A stretch of 64,000 bases of DNA from Haloarcula amylovorans (lineage in GTDB: Archaea; Halobacteriota; Halobacteria; Halobacteriales; Haloarculaceae): the NCBI RefSeq assembly GCF_004681185.1, contig NZ_SRIF01000001.1:1178001-1242000 (forward strand). The letters run 5' to 3'. Shown piece after piece: positions 33,370 through 41,698 of the stretch (within the stretch, counting starts at the first letter, position 1; the number at the start of each line of letters is the position of its first letter). The notes beneath the pieces are model-generated. The model was given only the letters and a program-made list of their open reading frames with translations, was not told where the DNA came from and did no database searches. The position numbers and the translations under genes were made by a program.

Positions 33370-33927
33370 ATGAACCAGACTCGGGGCCACGTCCCGGCAC
33401 TGACGGGCCTGCTAACCGTTCTCTCGCTAGCGCTCGTCTTCGGGGCCGTCCTCGGCGCGATTCCGCCTCGCGTCCTGCCGCGCGCTCCCGACTCCATCCT
33501 CGCGGCGATTCCTCACCTCAACGCCGCCATTAGCGCCACTGCCATCGCGACCATCGTCGCCGGCGTTCGCGCGGTACGGAACGGTCAGATTCAGCGCCAC
33601 CGCCGTCTGATGCTGACGGCCTTCGGCCTGTTCGGCGCGTTTCTCGTCCTGTATCTCTACCGCATCACGCTGGAGGGGCCGACTGACTTCGCCGGTCCCG
33701 CCGCCGTCGAATCCTTCATCTACCTGCCGCTGCTCGCTATCCACATCCTGCTGGCGATTATCGCCATCCCGCTGGTGTACTACACGCTGTTGCTGGCCGC
33801 GAGCCATCCGGTCGCGGAACTCTCACAGACGAACCACCCGCGGGCAGGGAAAGCGGCAGCCGGACTCTGGCTGGTCTCCTTCTCGCTCGGCATCGTCGTC
33901 TACGCGATGTTGTATCTGTTCTGGTGA
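33370..33927 (+). CDS. DUF420 (YozB/CtaM-like) membrane protein
   Basis: A 185-residue, five-helix membrane protein of the DUF420 family. Characteristic are LPRAPDSILAAIPHLNAAISATA, GQIQRHRRLMLTAFGLFGAFLVLYLYR (the HRRLM motif), IYLPLLAIHILLAIIAIPLVYYTLL with a membrane His, and NHPRAGKAAAGLWLVSFSLGIVVYAMLYL. The conserved His residues could bind heme or copper. The Staphylococcus member CtaM is needed to mature aa3 oxidase, and the position near coxA/B/C supports the same role here. It stands as a single-gene unit on the plus strand, convergent with the acetyltransferase. Confidence 0.85.
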   Translation: MNQTRGHVPALTGLLTVLSLALVFGAVLGAIPPRVLPRAPDSILAAIPHLNAAISATAIATIVAGVRAVRNGQIQRHRRLMLTAFGLFGAFLVLYLYRITLEGPTDFAGPAAVESFIYLPLLAIHILLAIIAIPLVYYTLLLAASHPVAELSQTNHPRAGKAAAGLWLVSFSLGIVVYAMLYLFW

Positions 33928-33933
33928 CTCATC

Positions 33934-34005
33934 GGATTGTTGTAGTCTCGTACCGGTATCCTCGGGCCCGGTGCGACGAGTACAGGGAAACAGCTACAAC
34001 AATCC
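33934..34005. terminator. Nested 72-base inverted repeat between convergent genes
   Basis: GGATTGTTGTAG (33934-33945) pairs perfectly with CTACAACAATCC (33994-34005). Inside it, CTCGT and CCGG pair with CCGG and ACGAG, leaving a short apical loop and a purine-rich side bulge. The element fills the 81-base gap between two convergent genes, so it could end both transcripts. Its nested architecture is more elaborate than a simple terminator. Confidence 0.45.
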
Positions 34006-34008
34006 GTA

Positions 34009-34578
34009 TCACTGCTCGCCCCACTCCTCACAGAGCAGTCCGTACCACAGCATGTCGTGCCACACGCCGTCAAGACGCCACTCCGCGCGGTGTGCCCCTT
34101 CCCGAACGAAACCGAGGCGCTCTAAGACGGCGATAGATCGGTCGTTCGAACCGACAACGCGGGCGTTCCACTTTCGTACGGCCCGCTGGTCGAACCCGTA
34201 GCCGACCAGCCGCTCGGCCGCTTCCGTGGCGTATCCCTCACCCCACGCATCGGGATCGAGCCAGTAGCTAAGTTCGGCGATGCCTCGTTCCGGGTCGTGT
34301 TCGGTCATCGCGACGAGACCGACGGGCTCAGTTCGGTCGGCGACCGTCCCCTCGTCCTCGGTGTCGTGGTCGAGACAGATCACCAGATGAACTGAGTCAT
34401 CGTCGGCGAGCGTCTCCTCGTAGTACGTCTCCATCTGGTCCGCTGTGGACGGTTGCGGGTAGGTGCCCCAACCCCACACACGGTCGTCGTGGAACAAGCG
34501 ACGAATCCAGTCAGTATCGTCTTTGTCCGGCGAGCAGAGGGCAGTTCTGTCGGTGTGAAGGAATGCAGGCCCGGGCAT
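34009..34578 (-). CDS. GNAT-family acetyltransferase (RimJ/RimL type)
   Basis: A 189-residue N-acetyltransferase of the RimJ/RimL subgroup. It begins MPGPAFLHTDRTALCSPDKDDTDWIRRLF. The core reads ERGIAELSYWLDPDAWGEGYATEAAERLVGYGFDQ, where WGEGYATEA is the acetyl-CoA loop, followed by VRKWNARVVGSNDRSIAVLERLGFVREGAHR, the usual Asn-containing C-terminal motif. The start at 34578 was preferred because the upstream 36 codons lack the domain. Such enzymes acetylate protein N termini or small amines; the target is not known. It is convergent with DUF420. Confidence 0.85.
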   Translation of the reverse strand: MPGPAFLHTDRTALCSPDKDDTDWIRRLFHDDRVWGWGTYPQPSTADQMETYYEETLADDDSVHLVICLDHDTEDEGTVADRTEPVGLVAMTEHDPERGIAELSYWLDPDAWGEGYATEAAERLVGYGFDQRAVRKWNARVVGSNDRSIAVLERLGFVREGAHRAEWRLDGVWHDMLWYGLLCEEWGEQ

Positions 34579-34712
34579 AGCGGTTCGCTCCCACGGACCG
34601 GATAAAAGTGTGCCGGGGGTGTGTCCGACGTTCTCAGGGAGTAGCTGGTTTTTCACTCGAACGACGGGAAAACCGGAGCCGTTCACGGGTCGTTCTGCCC
34701 CGCTCGCATTTT

Positions 34713-34739
34713 CGAGGGTCCTCCAGGCTCGGACCCTCG
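34713..34739 (-). terminator. Hairpin immediately after purF
   Basis: CGAGGGTCC and GGACCCTCG form a perfect 9-bp stem with a 9-base loop, beginning directly at the purF stop codon on the minus strand. An A-rich run follows instead of T, so it may work as a 3'-end stabiliser as much as a terminator. Confidence 0.4.
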
Positions 34740-36182
34740 CTAGTCGTCGGCCGGCGTCGGTTCCCCACCGATATCGGGGCGGACGACGTCGCGGTCGGTC
34801 TCCTCGCCCTCGATGTCGTAGGGGTATTCGCCGGTGACACAGCCCAGACAGAGGTCGGCACGGCTGGTTTCGAGCGTCTCGGCGATGGCGTCGATAGAGA
34901 GATACGATAGCGAGTCGGCCTCGATTTCCTCGCGAATCTCCTCGACGGACTGGTTGCCGGCGATGAGTTCGTCACGGGAGGCCATGTCGATGCCCATGTA
35001 ACAGGGTGCGACGATGGGCGGTGCGCCGATGCGGACGTTGACCTCCTCCGCGCCGGCGTCTTTCAGCAGCTGGATGAGCTGCGTCGAGGTGGTCCCGCGG
35101 ACGATGGAGTCGTCGATGATGGTGACCGTCTTCCCCTCGATGGTCGATTTGATCGGGTTGAGCTTCAGGCGGACAGCGCGTTCGCGTTCGTCCTGTGTCG
35201 GCATGATGAACGTCCGGCCAACGTAGCGGTTCTTCATCAGGCCCTCCGCGAACTCGATATCCGAGCCGTCGTCCTGTGCAGCCTCGGCGTATCCGGAGGC
35301 GAACGCGCGCCCGGAGTCGGGCACCGGGAGGACGACATCCGATTCGACGCCCGATTCCTCCCAGAGCTTGCGGCCCAGTTCACGGCGGACTTCGTAGACC
35401 AGACTGTCGTCGATCGTCGAGTCCGGTCGGGCGAAGTAGACGTGTTCGAAGAAGCAGTGAGCCGTGTTCTCCTGCTCGATGAGTTGGTAGGTGTCGTAGC
35501 CGGTGCCGTCAGGGTGGAGGACGACGAGTTCGCCCGGTTTCACGTCGCGGATGAGTTCACCGTCGAGGGTGTCGATGGCGGCCGATTCGGAGGCGAGGAC
35601 GTAGCCGTCTTCGAGTTCGCCGATACACAGCGGGCGGTTGCCCTGCGGGTCTCGCACGCCGAGCACCGTTTCGTCGTGCATGATGGTCAGCGAGTACGAC
35701 CCGTGGATGCGCTCCATCGTTCGCTTGACGGCGCGAACGAGGTCCTCCTCTAAGAGGTTGCGCGCGAGGTCGTGAGCGATGACTTCGGTATCGCCGTCAG
35801 AGGTGAACGCGTGACCGAGGTCGGCCAGTTCGTCGCCGATCTCGTCGGCGTTGACGAGGTTCCCGTTGTGCGAGAGTCCCAGTGAGCCGGACTTAAACGA
35901 GACGGAGAAGGGTTGGGCACAGCAGGCGTTGACGCTGCCTGCGGTAGGGTAGCGGACGTGGCCGATGCCGTTCGACCCGTTCAGCGGCTGGAGGTCCTCG
36001 GGACCGAAGGCGTCACCGACGAGGCCCATCTCGACGTGGCTGTGCTGCTGGAAGCCGTCGTGGGTGACGATGCCGGCAGACTCCTGCCCGCGGTGCTGGA
36101 GCGCGTACAGAGAATAGTAGAGGGGGCGGGCGGCGTTACGGTCTTCGAGAGAGATGCCAACAACGCCGCACTTCTCGTGCAT
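34740..36182 (-). CDS. purF: Amidophosphoribosyltransferase
   Basis: A 480-residue enzyme that starts purine synthesis by converting PRPP and glutamine to phosphoribosylamine. The N-terminal Ntn-glutaminase domain begins MHEKCGVVGI, with Cys5 the nucleophile exposed after processing of four residues. GIGHVRYPTAGS and GLSHNGNLVNADE are glutaminase motifs. The C-terminal PRTase has the PRPP loop VTIIDDSIVRGTTSTQ and a conserved LCLGCVTGEYPYD. The length is normal. It is last in the lsm-rpl37e-purF unit, 9 bases after the L37e stop, so purine synthesis is tied to a ribosomal-protein transcript. Confidence 0.96.
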   Translation of the reverse strand: MHEKCGVVGISLEDRNAARPLYYSLYALQHRGQESAGIVTHDGFQQHSHVEMGLVGDAFGPEDLQPLNGSNGIGHVRYPTAGSVNACCAQPFSVSFKSGSLGLSHNGNLVNADEIGDELADLGHAFTSDGDTEVIAHDLARNLLEEDLVRAVKRTMERIHGSYSLTIMHDETVLGVRDPQGNRPLCIGELEDGYVLASESAAIDTLDGELIRDVKPGELVVLHPDGTGYDTYQLIEQENTAHCFFEHVYFARPDSTIDDSLVYEVRRELGRKLWEESGVESDVVLPVPDSGRAFASGYAEAAQDDGSDIEFAEGLMKNRYVGRTFIMPTQDERERAVRLKLNPIKSTIEGKTVTIIDDSIVRGTTSTQLIQLLKDAGAEEVNVRIGAPPIVAPCYMGIDMASRDELIAGNQSVEEIREEIEADSLSYLSIDAIAETLETSRADLCLGCVTGEYPYDIEGEETDRDVVRPDIGGEPTPADD

Positions 36183-36191
36183 GATGGTGAG

Positions 36192-36365
36192 TTATTCGCC
36201 GGCTTTCGACTGCCACTCGTAGTCACGTCGTTTCGCCGACTTGCCGAAGCCGCACGACGAGCAGACCTTCTTTTTCGTGTGATACGATTTTTCGCCACAC
36301 CGGCGACACTTCGTATGTGTCGTGGTGTTTTTCTTCCCTTGGCTCGGTGTTCCTGCGCCAGTCAT
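36192..36365 (-). CDS. rpl37e: Ribosomal protein L37e (eL37)
   Basis: A 57-residue, strongly basic zinc protein of the large ribosomal subunit. The translation begins [17 protein letters not shown]. It has two Cys pairs, CRRC near residues 20-23 and CSSC near 35-38, with the typical basic [24 protein letters not shown] segment. Its ATG overlaps the TGA of lsm by four bases (ATGA), so the two are translationally coupled. Length and order after lsm match the archaeal gene pair. Confidence 0.95.
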
Positions 36366-36544
36366 GGGTTAATCGAGACGACGTTATCCCCGCGTATAAT
36401 CGTTGTGTCTTCGTCTTCGATGACGAGATTCATGTGCTGGTCGTACCCAGTGAGTTCGCCCTCGAATATCTCGCCGCCCTTCAGTTGAACAGTGACGTCC
36501 TCGCCGAGCGACGCTTCGAGTACGTCCAGCGGTCGTCCACTCAT
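36362..36544 (-). CDS. lsm: Sm-like (LSM) RNA-binding protein
   Basis: A 60-residue Sm fold protein with Sm1 ([33 protein letters not shown]) and Sm2 ([12 protein letters not shown]). The D-x-H-M-N-L in Sm1 and the IRGDNV in Sm2 are the uridine-binding residues. It should assemble as a ring that binds small RNAs. It is short because the loop between Sm1 and Sm2 is minimal, as usual in haloarchaea. It leads the rpl37e-purF operon. ATG 36544 follows a TATA-like box by about 27 bases. Confidence 0.95.
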
Positions 36545-36567
36545 GTACGGTTGAGATAGTGTCTGGC

Positions 36568-36575
36568 GCTTAAAC
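36568..36575 (-). promoter_or_regulatory. TATA box of lsm-rpl37e-purF
   Basis: Minus-strand GTTTAAGC is centred about 27 bases before the lsm ATG at 36544, which predicts leaderless transcription of the operon. Confidence 0.6.
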
Positions 36576-36627
36576 GTACCGCTTGCTCGGCACGACTGCC
36601 GGAAAGATATCGAATCGGCCGCGCTGT

Positions 36628-37773
36628 CTACGGAGCGTCGCCCTCGGTGGGCCCGTCGTCTTGCGTCGACGGCTCGGCAGCGTGAATACCCACTGCGCCC
36701 GCGGGTGGCGCTGGTGGTATCTGCTCGGACTCCTCGCTCCCGGTCAGCGTCGGCACGACCAGTCGTGCGAAGTGAAAGACCACGACGAGTAAGAGCGGGC
36801 CGAGGAAGAGCCCGTACCATCCGAACAGCATCGGCCCGAGGATGTACGCGATCATCACGAGGCCGACGTGGAGGTTCCGCCCGGAGACGTACGGTCGAAG
36901 CAGGAGGTCGGGAATGAAGTCGACGATGACGACGGTGGCGACGACGAACACCGTGGGGAACCACAGTGGCTCACCGTTGAGGACCGCTCGTCCAAAGAGG
37001 CCGAGCGCCACCGGAATGTACACCAGTTTCATGCCGACGACCGGTATCAGACTCGCCGCGCCCGCGAGGACGCCGACGAGCGCCGGGTACGGGATACCGC
37101 TGGCGGGCGCGAAGACGTTCAACACGGTGTAGAGAACCACCCCGACGATGGCGACGACGAACGCGTTGAGGATGTTCCCGAAGAAGACGCTCCCGAGGTC
37201 CTCGTCGACCTTCTCCACGTACTCGTCGAAGACGCCGGACTCGCTGCCGAACATGTTTCGGAACCAGCGGCTGAGGCGCGGGCCATCCCGGAGGAGGTAG
37301 TAGGCGACGGTCAGCGCCAGGAACAGGTCGATGAGCGCTGCCCCTATCAGCGGGAGGTAATCGAGGGCACCCGTCGCGAACAGCTGTCCGGCGCTGATGA
37401 CGTCAGGATTCTGCAGTAACACCTCGGGGTCCTGAACGATGGCGGAGACGTCGAGATAGGGTTCGATGAGCCCAGCTAACGGACCGAGGTCAACGGTCTG
37501 TGCCAGATTGCCCAGTTCCTGTGCCGCGACGGCCATCGTGTAGCCGACGAGGAGGACCACCGGGACGGCGAGGACGAGCAGCGACGTCGCAGCGGCGATC
37601 GTTGGTCGAAACCGACTTCGCAGTCGGCGGTGGGCCGGACGGGTTACGTAGTAGAGAAACAGGCCGAGGACGAACGCGCCGGCGTAGTTGGTGAGTACCC
37701 ACGCTAACAGGACGGCGATGAACAGGCCGAGGACCCACCAGGCCGCGCGACCCTTCGAGGGCGGCCACTCCAT
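36628..37773 (-). CDS. AI-2E family transporter (TqsA/PerM-like)
   Basis: A 381-residue membrane protein of the AI-2E/PerM family with about eight helices: two near the N terminus (AAWWVLGLFIAVLLAWVL and AGAFVLGLFLYYVTRP), a soluble-loop region about 100-190, and a C-terminal bundle. The conserved VDFIPDLLLRPYVSGRNLHVGLVMIAYILGPMLFGWYGLFLGP segment is clear. Family members export small molecules or ions; the ligand here is unknown and autoinducer-2 transport is not implied. The ATG at 37773 starts MEWPPSKGRAA; the 17 upstream codons look like non-coding leader. The C-terminal tail is acidic and Pro-rich. Confidence 0.85.
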   Translation of the reverse strand: MEWPPSKGRAAWWVLGLFIAVLLAWVLTNYAGAFVLGLFLYYVTRPAHRRLRSRFRPTIAAATSLLVLAVPVVLLVGYTMAVAAQELGNLAQTVDLGPLAGLIEPYLDVSAIVQDPEVLLQNPDVISAGQLFATGALDYLPLIGAALIDLFLALTVAYYLLRDGPRLSRWFRNMFGSESGVFDEYVEKVDEDLGSVFFGNILNAFVVAIVGVVLYTVLNVFAPASGIPYPALVGVLAGAASLIPVVGMKLVYIPVALGLFGRAVLNGEPLWFPTVFVVATVVIVDFIPDLLLRPYVSGRNLHVGLVMIAYILGPMLFGWYGLFLGPLLLVVVFHFARLVVPTLTGSEESEQIPPAPPAGAVGIHAAEPSTQDDGPTEGDAP

Positions 37774-37919
37774 GCTATCGGTCCCGCCTCCGTGTCTGAC
37801 AGCGCCACTCTGTCGATGGGACACGCTGGCGCGTCCCGAAACCCATCACGCCACGTGTGTCGCCGACGGCACGGTTCGTTACGAGCGTGATACCGCGCCG
37901 AGCCGAGGGTAATCTGCGT

Positions 37920-38978
37920 CTACACATCGACGGAGAAGGGGGCGGTGTCGGTCGCACGGACGGCGAACCCGGCGAGCAGATCCGCGAGCGCGTCGAGGTC
38001 CGCTGGGTCGATGACTTCGACCGGCGTATGCATGTACCGGTTCGGGAGACCGACGTTGACCGCCGGGATGCCGCCACGTGCGGTGTAGAAGGCGTCGGCG
38101 TCGGTGCCCGTTCGGATGCCCGTCGCCTGCAACTGGACATCAATCTCCTCGTCTGTGCCCGTCTCGCGGAGCGAATCGACTACGACAGGGTGGTTAGCGC
38201 TGCCCCGGGAGACGACCGGGCCACCGCCGAGTTCGATGCCGTTCGAGCGCTCGCCCGGCGAGTCCGGCGAGTCGGGCGCGTGAGTGACATCCACCGCGAC
38301 GACGGCGTCCGGGTCGAGGTCGAAGCCGACCATCTTCGCGCCCTGCAGGCCGACTTCCTCCTGGACCGTCGAGACGGCGTGGACGGTAGCCTCGACGCCC
38401 CGTTCGGCCGCGCGGCGCAGTCCCTCGGCGGCCGCCCAGATGCCGACTCGGTTGTCCATCCCGCGGGCGGCGAGGCGGCCATTTTCGAGTTCCGAGACGG
38501 TCTGTGTGAACGTGATCGGGTCGCCGCGGTCGACCAGCGATTCGAGTTCCTCGCCGTCGTCGGCACCCACGTCGACGTGCTGTTCGGTCACCTCGGGAAC
38601 GCTCTCCTCCTCACCGTCCCGGAGGTGGATCGCGGTCTGGCCGACGACACCTGACACCGGGCCGTCGGCGGTGTGGATGGTGACGTGTTGGCCGCGGGAG
38701 ACGGTCTTATCGGATCCGCCGATGCGTCCGAGACGGATGAACCCGTCGTCGGTCAAATCACGGACGATAAAGCCGATCTCGTCGCCGTGGCCCGCTAGCG
38801 CGACCGACGTGTCGTCGCCGTGCAGCGTGGCGACGGCGTTGCCGTAGTCGTCAGTCCTGACCTCGTCTGCAAACTCGCTGACGTAGTCCACCCACACGCG
38901 CTGGCTGTCGGCCTCGTAGCCGGAGGGGCCCGGCGTGGTCAACAGCGACTCCAAGAACTCGCGTCGTCGTTCCTCCAT
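37920..38978 (-). CDS. M42-family aminopeptidase/glucanase-like zinc peptidase
   Basis: A 352-residue cocatalytic metallopeptidase (TET-type aminopeptidase family). It begins MEERRREFLESLLTTPGPSGYE. Metal and catalytic motifs: AGHGDEIGFIV (His/Asp), RGMDNRVGIWA (bridging Asp), VQEEVGLQGAK (catalytic Glu pair), VDVTHAPD, and the final His in RYMHTPVEVID. These enzymes form dodecameric cages that trim peptides. The ATG at 38978 gives the family N terminus; the 20 codons upstream lack it. It is a stand-alone gene beside the AI-2E transporter. Confidence 0.92.
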   Translation of the reverse strand: MEERRREFLESLLTTPGPSGYEADSQRVWVDYVSEFADEVRTDDYGNAVATLHGDDTSVALAGHGDEIGFIVRDLTDDGFIRLGRIGGSDKTVSRGQHVTIHTADGPVSGVVGQTAIHLRDGEEESVPEVTEQHVDVGADDGEELESLVDRGDPITFTQTVSELENGRLAARGMDNRVGIWAAAEGLRRAAERGVEATVHAVSTVQEEVGLQGAKMVGFDLDPDAVVAVDVTHAPDSPDSPGERSNGIELGGGPVVSRGSANHPVVVDSLRETGTDEEIDVQLQATGIRTGTDADAFYTARGGIPAVNVGLPNRYMHTPVEVIDPADLDALADLLAGFAVRATDTAPFSVDV

Positions 38979-39135
38979 ACCCGTGTTATGGTGTCGGCGA
39001 CTATGAATTACGGGGCTGCCGAAGCGATTGAAAGTCACGATAGCGACGACACGCGAGCGAAGTCAGCGGCATGGAGAAACGGGCCGATCGCTCCGACAGC
39101 ACAACGGATAAGAGTCGTCGGGCCGACGTATCAGT

Positions 39136-39408
39136 ATGGCGAAATTCACTCTCCTGGAACTGAACCTGGACGGTTCGGAGTTCACCGCCGGCACGCCTAG
39201 CTTTGGAACCGACGAGAGCGACGAGGAGGAACTGATGGAGGAGGAACCCGCCGAGGAAGAAGGCGGGCGCTCCGGCCTGCTCGCGGTCTTCGTCCTCGTC
39301 GCGTTGCTCGTCGTCGCAGTCGTGGCGAAGAAGAAACTGCTCGGCGGTGGCGACGAACTCGACGACGAGTTCGACGACGGACTCGACGACGATTTCGGCG
39401 ACGTCTGA
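39136..39408 (+). CDS. Small single-helix membrane protein with acidic ends
   Basis: A 90-residue protein. Residues about 47-64 (GLLAVFVLVALLVVAVVA) form one helix followed by a positive KKK stop. Both ends are highly acidic: the N-terminal part contains EEELMEEEPAEEE and the C-terminal DDEFDDGLDDDFGDV. The first 20 residues (FTLLELNLDGSEFTAG) look ordered. No catalytic motif is present. It precedes the DUF2342 metalloprotease by 69 bases on the same strand and could be co-transcribed. Function unknown. Confidence 0.7.
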   Translation: MAKFTLLELNLDGSEFTAGTPSFGTDESDEEELMEEEPAEEEGGRSGLLAVFVLVALLVVAVVAKKKLLGGGDELDDEFDDGLDDDFGDV

Positions 39409-39477
39409 GGCTGCCCGACGCGAGCTCTGAGACAGCACGGGGAGAAGGCCTATGCCTCGCCGCCCCGTTTCCTGGAT

Positions 39478-40428
39478 ATGGGATTGTATCACAGCGTCCG
39501 CGCCGTCGCAGGCGCGTCCGGTGACGGGCCGCTGGACTGGAACGCCGTCACGTCCGCCGCCAAGGAGGCGACGGACCCGGGCGATCTCGACGTCTCCGCC
39601 GACGAGCGAAAGGGATACGCGGCCGACGTCCGTGACGCCCGTGACCGCGTCCGCGAGGTCGGCGGGCTCGACTTCGACCTCCCGGAGACGGTCGAGATTC
39701 AACACCGTCACCACTGGATAGACGCGAACGTGGCGACCTTCGAGCGGGTGATGGCTCCGATAGAACAGCAGGCGAAGTTCATCCCCGGGATCGCCCGCGT
39801 CGTCAACACGGGGTCGATGGCGTTCGCCCTCTCCTTTCTCGCTAACAACGTCCTCGGCCAGTACGACCCGCTCCTGCTGGCCGACGGTGACGACCACGCG
39901 CTGTACTTCGTACGGCCGAACATTCGGAAGGTCGCCGGCCAACTCGACGTGGACCAAGACCGCTTCCGCCGCTGGATCGCCTTTCACGAGGTGACTCACG
40001 CCGCGGAGTTCGGAGCCGCGCCGTGGCTCTCCGAGCACATGGAGGAGAAGATGGAGGAGGCCATCGACCGCCTCAGCGACGGCAACTTAGACCGCACCTC
40101 GCTCGGTGAACTGGACACGACGATGACCGCCGTCGAGGGGTACGCAGAGCTGCTGATGGACCGTGCCTTCGACGACGAGTACGACGACCTGCGGCGGAAG
40201 GTCGACGAGCGCCGACAGGGGCGCGGCCCCATCGCGGAACTCGTCCGCCGGATGCTCGGTCTCGGGATGAAACGCCAGCAGTACGAGCGCGGAAAGGCGT
40301 TCTTCGAAACCGTCGCCGACGCTCGCGGCGTCGCGGCTGCCGGACGGGTCTGGGACTCGCCCGAGACGCTGCCGACCGACGACGAAATCGAGAATCCGTC
40401 GCTCTGGATCCGGCGTATCGACCCGTAA
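39478..40428 (+). CDS. DUF2342-type zinc metalloprotease
   Basis: A 316-residue protein with the zincin motif WIAFHEVTHAAEF (HEVTH) near residue 164. A long acidic helix bundle precedes it, and a C-terminal third acidic ligand may be the E in AVEGYAELLMDRAF. Members are annotated as zinc-dependent metalloprotease or as F420-biosynthesis-associated proteins of unknown activity. The region PIEQQAKFIPGIARVVNTGSMAFALSFLANNVLGQYDPLLL is the conserved family core. It lies after the small membrane protein on the same strand. Substrate unknown. Confidence 0.85.
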   Translation: MGLYHSVRAVAGASGDGPLDWNAVTSAAKEATDPGDLDVSADERKGYAADVRDARDRVREVGGLDFDLPETVEIQHRHHWIDANVATFERVMAPIEQQAKFIPGIARVVNTGSMAFALSFLANNVLGQYDPLLLADGDDHALYFVRPNIRKVAGQLDVDQDRFRRWIAFHEVTHAAEFGAAPWLSEHMEEKMEEAIDRLSDGNLDRTSLGELDTTMTAVEGYAELLMDRAFDDEYDDLRRKVDERRQGRGPIAELVRRMLGLGMKRQQYERGKAFFETVADARGVAAAGRVWDSPETLPTDDEIENPSLWIRRIDP

Positions 40429-40549
40429 GCCGATGCTTCTGTCCGCCGGTGGCCGTCTCGCTGCTGTAACAGTACAGGGGTGGTCCGGAGGGCTTACCCG
40501 CTGAAAGCTCACCATAACATTACTGAGCGGTCGTGTGGACGCTACGTAG

Positions 40550-41653
40550 ATGCCACTCTCTAGTCGCATCGCATCTGGGCTACGTTTAGGGACGGGGACG
40601 GGGACAAGCGAACAGTCCAGTTATGATTTGCGTGTGCTCAGGTCGATTAGCGAGGTGTCTCCCGACCGTTGGAACGCTGTCGTCGAACAGTCGTCGCGGG
40701 GCAGCGTCTTTCATCGCTACGAGTGGCTTGACGCCGTCGAGAACGGCCTCGGCTACACGCCGAGACACGTCTTCGTCGAGAAAGATGGGAATCCTATCGG
40801 TCTCTTTCCGAACTTCCTGGAACCTCTAGAGGGCGTCGACCGCTCGCCGCTCCGACGACTGGTCTCGGTCGAACCCGGTTTCGGTGGCCCGCTGACGACG
40901 ACAGACACAGACACGGTCCTCCCGTCGATGCTCGATACCATCGCTGACTACTGCACCAGACGGACCGTCGTCCACGAGATACGCGCACTCGATACCAGCT
41001 ACCTCCGCTACAACACGCTCTTGCAGTGTCAGGGCTACGAGCCGAACCGGCGACGCTGTCGCTTTCTGTTGCACCTCTCGCGCCCGTACGAGGACATTCT
41101 ATCGGGGATGAGTCGGTCGCGGCGGAAAGGGATCGAACACGGGCGGGAGGGCGACGCCGAGATAATCGAGGAGGAAGTCACCCGAGACACCCTCAGACAG
41201 TTCTACCGGACGTACGTACAGGTTATGGACGATCTCGGAGTCTCCGCGTTCTCGCGCTCGTTCTTCGAGTCGTTGCTCGGGATGGCGGACCGACTGCTGT
41301 TGGTCACCGCGCGCGTCGACGGCGAGTACGCCGGCGGATTGCTGGAGATACTCGACGACGAGCAGTCCTCCGTCCACGGGTATATTTCCGCGATTCCGCG
41401 TGAGTTCTTCGATCACCACGTCTCGGAACTGCTCTACGACTACGTCGTTCGCTGGGGGATCGACAACGGCTACGAGACCTACGACCTCGGGACGACGAAA
41501 CCGGACTACGAGAACGGCCTGTTCCGGTACAAAGAGGGGTTTGGCGGGCAGCCCGTGCCGACGCTCGTCTGGGAACGCGGCGGCAACTCGCTCTGGGACG
41601 TTTTCCACAGGGGGCGAGCGATGTACCTGAAACACTTCAGCGCCGAGTCGTAA
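40550..41653 (+). CDS. FemAB/GNAT-like acyl- or aminoacyl-transferase
   Basis: A 367-residue protein of the FemX/BioF2-like GNAT superfamily. SVFHRYEWLDAVENGLGYTPRHVFVEKDGNPIGLFPNFLEPL is the usual N-terminal half. The C-terminal half has FYRTYVQVMDDLGVSAFSRSFFESLL, VDGEYAGGLLEILDDEQSSVHGYISAIPREFFDHHVSELLYDYVVRWGIDNGYETYDLGTTKPDY, and YKEGFGG. In bacteria the family ligates amino acids to peptidoglycan. Archaea lack that, so surface-glycan or peptide ligation is a guess. It is preceded by a clean intergenic stretch and stands alone. Confidence 0.8.
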   Translation: MPLSSRIASGLRLGTGTGTSEQSSYDLRVLRSISEVSPDRWNAVVEQSSRGSVFHRYEWLDAVENGLGYTPRHVFVEKDGNPIGLFPNFLEPLEGVDRSPLRRLVSVEPGFGGPLTTTDTDTVLPSMLDTIADYCTRRTVVHEIRALDTSYLRYNTLLQCQGYEPNRRRCRFLLHLSRPYEDILSGMSRSRRKGIEHGREGDAEIIEEEVTRDTLRQFYRTYVQVMDDLGVSAFSRSFFESLLGMADRLLLVTARVDGEYAGGLLEILDDEQSSVHGYISAIPREFFDHHVSELLYDYVVRWGIDNGYETYDLGTTKPDYENGLFRYKEGFGGQPVPTLVWERGGNSLWDVFHRGRAMYLKHFSAES

Positions 41654-41698
41654 CCGCGGCGAGAAAGACAGCGGGGGCTGCGGTCGGGAACCCGCAAG

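Noticed and set aside
36628..36964. Upstream extension of the lsm frame to 36964
   Set aside because: The extra residues are Arg-rich and overlap the AI-2E gene; Sm1 begins close to ATG 36544 and a TATA box fits that start.
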